Positions 4,241 to 6,944 of a stretch of DNA of 6,944 bases are shown here, one piece after another. Each line of letters begins with the position of its first letter. Position 1 is the first letter of the stretch. Position numbers and translations under genes: made by a program. The notes beneath the pieces were generated by a model that saw nothing but the letters and a program-made list of their open reading frames with translations, did not search any database and was not told where the DNA came from. The stretch is from Pseudomonadota bacterium (lineage in GTDB: Bacteria; Pseudomonadota; Gammaproteobacteria; Steroidobacterales; Steroidobacteraceae), in contig JAKBCG010000130.1 in assembly GCA_021808035.1 (NCBI GenBank), positions 1 to 6,944 on the forward strand. The letters are read 5' to 3'.

Positions 4241-6139
4241 ATGAGCATCTCCGACGACTTCCCGTTACTCTCGCGGATCGACTCGCCGGCCGACCTACGG
4301 GCCGTGCCGCGCAACGAGCTCGGGGCCGTCGCTGACGAGCTGCGCCGCTATCTGATCCATACGGTCAGCCAGCGCGGGGGGCACTTCGCCGCGGGGCTTG
4401 GCACCGTCGAGCTCACCGTCGCGTTGCATTACGTGTTCCATACGCCGGACGACCGGCTGGTCTGGGACGTGGGCCACCAGGCGTATCCGCACAAGGTGCT
4501 GACCGGCCGGCGCGACTCGCTGCGCACCATCAAGCAGCATCACGGTCTTGCGCCGTTCCCGACGCGCTCGGAGAGCGTCTACGACACCTTCGGCGTCGGC
4601 CACTCGAGCACCTCGATCAGCGCGGCGCTCGGCATGGCGATCGGCGCCGCCGCGCGCGGCGAGCGCCGGCGGGTCGTCGCGGTGATCGGCGACGGTGCGA
4701 TGACCGCGGGCATGGCGTTCGAGGCGCTGAACCACGCCGGGAGCCTCGACGTCGACCTGCTCGTCGTGCTGAACGACAACGACATGTCGATCTCGAACAA
4801 CGTCGGCGCCATGTCGAATTACTTCGCCCGCCTGCTGTCCGGGAGGATCTACGCGACCCTGCGCGAGGGCGGCAAGAAGGTGTTGCGGCAGATGCCGACC
4901 GTGTGGGAGCTCGCGCGCCGCTCCGAGGAGCATGTGAAGGGCATGATCCTGCCCGGCACCGTATTCGAGGAACTTGGCCTGAACTACATCGGTCCGATCG
5001 ACGGCCACGATCTCACCGCGCTGCTGGCGACACTCGAGAACATGCGCGACTTGAAGGGCCCGCAGCTGCTGCATGTCGTCACGCGCAAGGGCAAGGGCTA
5101 CGCGCCGGCCGAGGCCGATCCGATCAAGTGGCACGGCCCGGGACCGTTCGACCCCGCGAGCGCGACGATCTTCAAGGACAAGGCGAGCGGCCCGACCTAT
5201 TCGCAGATCTTCGGCCAGTGGCTCTGCGACGCGGCCGCGCGCGACCCGCGCATCGTCGGGGTCACCCCCGCGATGCGCGAGGGCTCGGGGATGGTCGAGT
5301 TCGAGAAGCGGTTCCCGGATCGCTACTTCGACGTCGGCATCGCCGAACAGCACGCGGTCACATTCGCCGCGGGGCTCGCCTGCGAGGGGATGCGGCCGGT
5401 CGTCGCGATCTACTCGAGCTTCCTGCAACGCGGCTACGACCAGCTGGTCCACGACGTCGCACTGCAAAACCTGCCGGTCACGTTCGCGATCGACCGCGCC
5501 GGGCTCGTCGGCGGCGACGGCGCGACGCACCAGGGCAGTTACGACCTGAGCTTCCTGCGCTGCCTGCCGAACATCGTGGTGATGGCGCCGTCGAACGAGG
5601 ACGAGTGCCGTCAGATGCTGCACACCGCAACGCTGATCGAGGGACCCGCGGCGGTCCGCTATCCGCGCGGCACCGGCCCCGGCGTCGCCGTGCAGGGGGA
5701 GATGCGGGCGCTGCCGGTCGGCCGCGCGGTGATGCTGCGCGAAGGCCACACCGGCGTCGCGTTGCTCGCGTTCGGCAGCCTGGTCGCGAGCGCGCTCGAG
5801 ATCGGCAAGGAGATCGACGCGACCGTGGTGAACATGCGGTTCGTGAAGCCGATCGACGAGGAACTGATCAACCGGCTCGCGGCGACCCATCCACGGATCG
5901 TCACGATCGAGGAGAACGTCGTCGCCGGCGGCGCCGGCAGCGCGGTCGCCGAGGTCCTGAACGCGCGCGGTCACCACTGCTCGATCCTGCAGATCGGGAT
6001 CCCCGACGAGCCGATCGCGCACGGATCGCGCGACGACAACCTCGCCGACGCCGGCCTCGACCTCGCGACGCTGCGCGCCCGGATCCTCGCGTGGGCGCGG
6101 CCGCAGGGCCTGCGTCGCGCGGCCGATGCGGCGGGCTGA
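4241..6139 (+). CDS. dxs: 1-deoxy-D-xylulose-5-phosphate synthase
   Basis: DXS condenses pyruvate with glyceraldehyde 3-phosphate, with loss of CO2, using thiamine diphosphate. It is the first step of the MEP isoprenoid pathway and also feeds thiamine and pyridoxal synthesis. The 632-residue length fits the family (E. coli 620). Seen in order: His48 in GGHFAAGLGTVELT, DVGHQAYPHKVLTGRR (76-91), the thiamine/Mg motif GDGAMTAGMAFEALNHAG (150-167) ending at NDNDMSISNN (178-187), GLNYIGPIDGHD (246-257), KGKGYAPAE (283-291), the pyrimidine-domain DVGIAEQHAVTFAAGLACEG (364-383) with catalytic Glu369, YSSFLQRGYDQ (391-401), DRAGLVGGDGATHQGSYD (418-435) with Asp426 and His430, and RYPRGTG (473-479) for substrate phosphate. 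The C-terminal transketolase-like domain follows. No expected key residue is missing. It lies 62 bp after ispA and 4 nt before folE2. Confidence 0.97.
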   Translation: MSISDDFPLLSRIDSPADLRAVPRNELGAVADELRRYLIHTVSQRGGHFAAGLGTVELTVALHYVFHTPDDRLVWDVGHQAYPHKVLTGRRDSLRTIKQHHGLAPFPTRSESVYDTFGVGHSSTSISAALGMAIGAAARGERRRVVAVIGDGAMTAGMAFEALNHAGSLDVDLLVVLNDNDMSISNNVGAMSNYFARLLSGRIYATLREGGKKVLRQMPTVWELARRSEEHVKGMILPGTVFEELGLNYIGPIDGHDLTALLATLENMRDLKGPQLLHVVTRKGKGYAPAEADPIKWHGPGPFDPASATIFKDKASGPTYSQIFGQWLCDAAARDPRIVGVTPAMREGSGMVEFEKRFPDRYFDVGIAEQHAVTFAAGLACEGMRPVVAIYSSFLQRGYDQLVHDVALQNLPVTFAIDRAGLVGGDGATHQGSYDLSFLRCLPNIVVMAPSNEDECRQMLHTATLIEGPAAVRYPRGTGPGVAVQGEMRALPVGRAVMLREGHTGVALLAFGSLVASALEIGKEIDATVVNMRFVKPIDEELINRLAATHPRIVTIEENVVAGGAGSAVAEVLNARGHHCSILQIGIPDEPIAHGSRDDNLADAGLDLATLRARILAWARPQGLRRAADAAG

Positions 6140-6143
6140 GCCG

Positions 6144-6944
6144 ATGAGCGCCGCGATACCCGCCCCCGGAGCCGCCCCGGCCGCGATCGAGGACGTGCAG
6201 GGGCACGCCGACACCCGCCGCATCCCGATCAACAAGGTCGGGATCAAGGACATCTACCATCCGGTGCGGATCAAGGACCGCGCCGGCGGCGAGCAGCGCA
6301 CGGTCGCGAACTTCAACATGTACGTGAACCTCCCGCACGACTTCAAGGGCACGCACATGTCGCGGTTCGTCGACATCCTGAACCGCCACGAACGGGAGAT
6401 CTCGGTCGATTCGTTCACGCAGATGCTCGGCGAGATGACCGAGTACCTCGACGCGAGCGCGGGGCACATCGAGATGAGCTTCCCGTACTTCGTGATGAAG
6501 AAGGCGCCGGTCTCGGGCGTCGAGAGCCTGATGGACTACAAGGCCGCGATCTTCGGCGAACACCGCGACGGCCGGACCGAGGTATGGCTCAAGGTCGTGG
6601 TCGCGGCGACGAGCCTGTGCCCGTGCTCGAAGGCGATCTCGAACTACGGCGCGCACAACCAGCGCTCGCACATCACGATCACCGCGAGGATCAGCGAGCA
6701 CCTGTGGCTCGAGGACCTGATCGACATCGCCGAGCGGGAAGCCTCCTGCGAGGTCTACGGGATGCTGAAGCGGGTCGACGAGAAGTACGTCACTGAGCGC
6801 GCCTACGACAACCCGAAATTCGTCGAGGACATCGTCCGCGACGTCGCGGTCGCGCTGAACCGCGAACCGCGGGTCGCCGCGTACGTCGTCGAGGCGGAGA
6901 ACTTCGAGTCGATCCACAACCACTCGGCGTACGCGCTGATCGAG
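6144..6944 (+). CDS. folE2: GTP cyclohydrolase FolE2 (type IB), 3' end cut by the window
   Basis: An ATG at 6144, 4 nt after the dxs stop, opens a frame of 267 codons with no stop before the window edge. FolE2 converts GTP to 7,8-dihydroneopterin triphosphate, the first step of folate synthesis and a source for queuosine; it replaces the zinc enzyme FolE. Visible family motifs are LPHDFKGTHMSRF (63-75), the SLCPCSK active-site segment (157-163) with Cys159 and Cys161, GAHNQRSH (169-176), EASCEVYGMLKR with Glu203, VTERAYDNPKFVEDIVRD (216-233), and NFESIHNHSAYA (253-264) with Glu255 and the histidines after it. The last motif lies close to the C-terminus in this family, so probably only a short tail is missing. 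The tight spacing to dxs argues for co-transcription and translational coupling; no zinc-responsive (Zur-like) site is evident just upstream. Confidence 0.93.
   Translation, partial: MSAAIPAPGAAPAAIEDVQGHADTRRIPINKVGIKDIYHPVRIKDRAGGEQRTVANFNMYVNLPHDFKGTHMSRFVDILNRHEREISVDSFTQMLGEMTEYLDASAGHIEMSFPYFVMKKAPVSGVESLMDYKAAIFGEHRDGRTEVWLKVVVAATSLCPCSKAISNYGAHNQRSHITITARISEHLWLEDLIDIAEREASCEVYGMLKRVDEKYVTERAYDNPKFVEDIVRDVAVALNREPRVAAYVVEAENFESIHNHSAYALIE

Noticed and set aside
4903..6147. A 414-codon plus-strand frame inside dxs
   Set aside because: Arg-rich frame-shifted reading of dxs, explained by GC bias.
4295..6253. A 652-codon open frame on the minus strand opposite dxs and the start of folE2
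   Set aside because: It is the antisense shadow of dxs, kept open by high GC third positions. Its product is a low-complexity Arg/Asp/Val/Ala sequence with no recognisable domain, while the plus strand carries an unmistakable DXS.
1..6944. CRISPR array, tRNA, rRNA, riboswitch, phage or defence genes other than mazEF
   Set aside because: No regularly spaced repeats, cloverleaf, conserved RNA motif or such proteins were found on either strand; the dxs upstream region has no room for a thiamine riboswitch of normal length.

Overview
The window looks like a piece of chromosome from a high-GC gammaproteobacterium, possibly close to the Chromatiales/Ectothiorhodospiraceae. That placement is an inference. 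It rests on the xseB-ispA-dxs gene order (also found in E. coli), strong G/C bias at third codon positions from about 2250 onward, and the family resemblance of the proteins. No rRNA, tRNA or CRISPR array is visible.

Left part (1 to about 2050) is accessory DNA of visibly lower GC. The start of an unidentified minus-strand gene runs off the left edge (1-81). Next comes a minus-strand mazE-mazF type II toxin-antitoxin operon, split by a complete IS630-family element of 1162 bp (564-1725) whose transposase is on the plus strand. Removing the element and one copy of the TA duplication restores a one-base stop/start overlap (TAGTG) between antitoxin and toxin. The insertion hit the TA of a CTAG that formed that overlap. 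Both reading frames survive intact, but the toxin has lost its promoter and the ribosome binding site that lay inside mazE. mazE keeps its own promoter region, including a near-ideal 14+14 bp inverted repeat that is probably the autoregulatory operator.

Middle (about 2050-3007): an intergenic stretch of about 230 bp with no convincing gene, then msrA (methionine sulfoxide reductase A) on the minus strand, then a short divergent promoter region.

Right part (3008-6944) is a plus-strand core-metabolism cluster: xseB (exonuclease VII small subunit), ispA (farnesyl diphosphate synthase), dxs (1-deoxyxylulose-5-phosphate synthase) and folE2 (type IB GTP cyclohydrolase, cut off by the right edge). 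ispA and dxs are the late and first steps of the MEP-pathway branch to polyprenyl diphosphates. folE2 starts tetrahydrofolate (and possibly queuosine) synthesis. The genes are tightly spaced, and dxs and folE2 are separated by only 4 nt.

I found no wholly new system. The most interesting item is the toxin-antitoxin operon divided at the exact stop/start overlap by an IS whose transposase in turn takes its stop codon from the target site.
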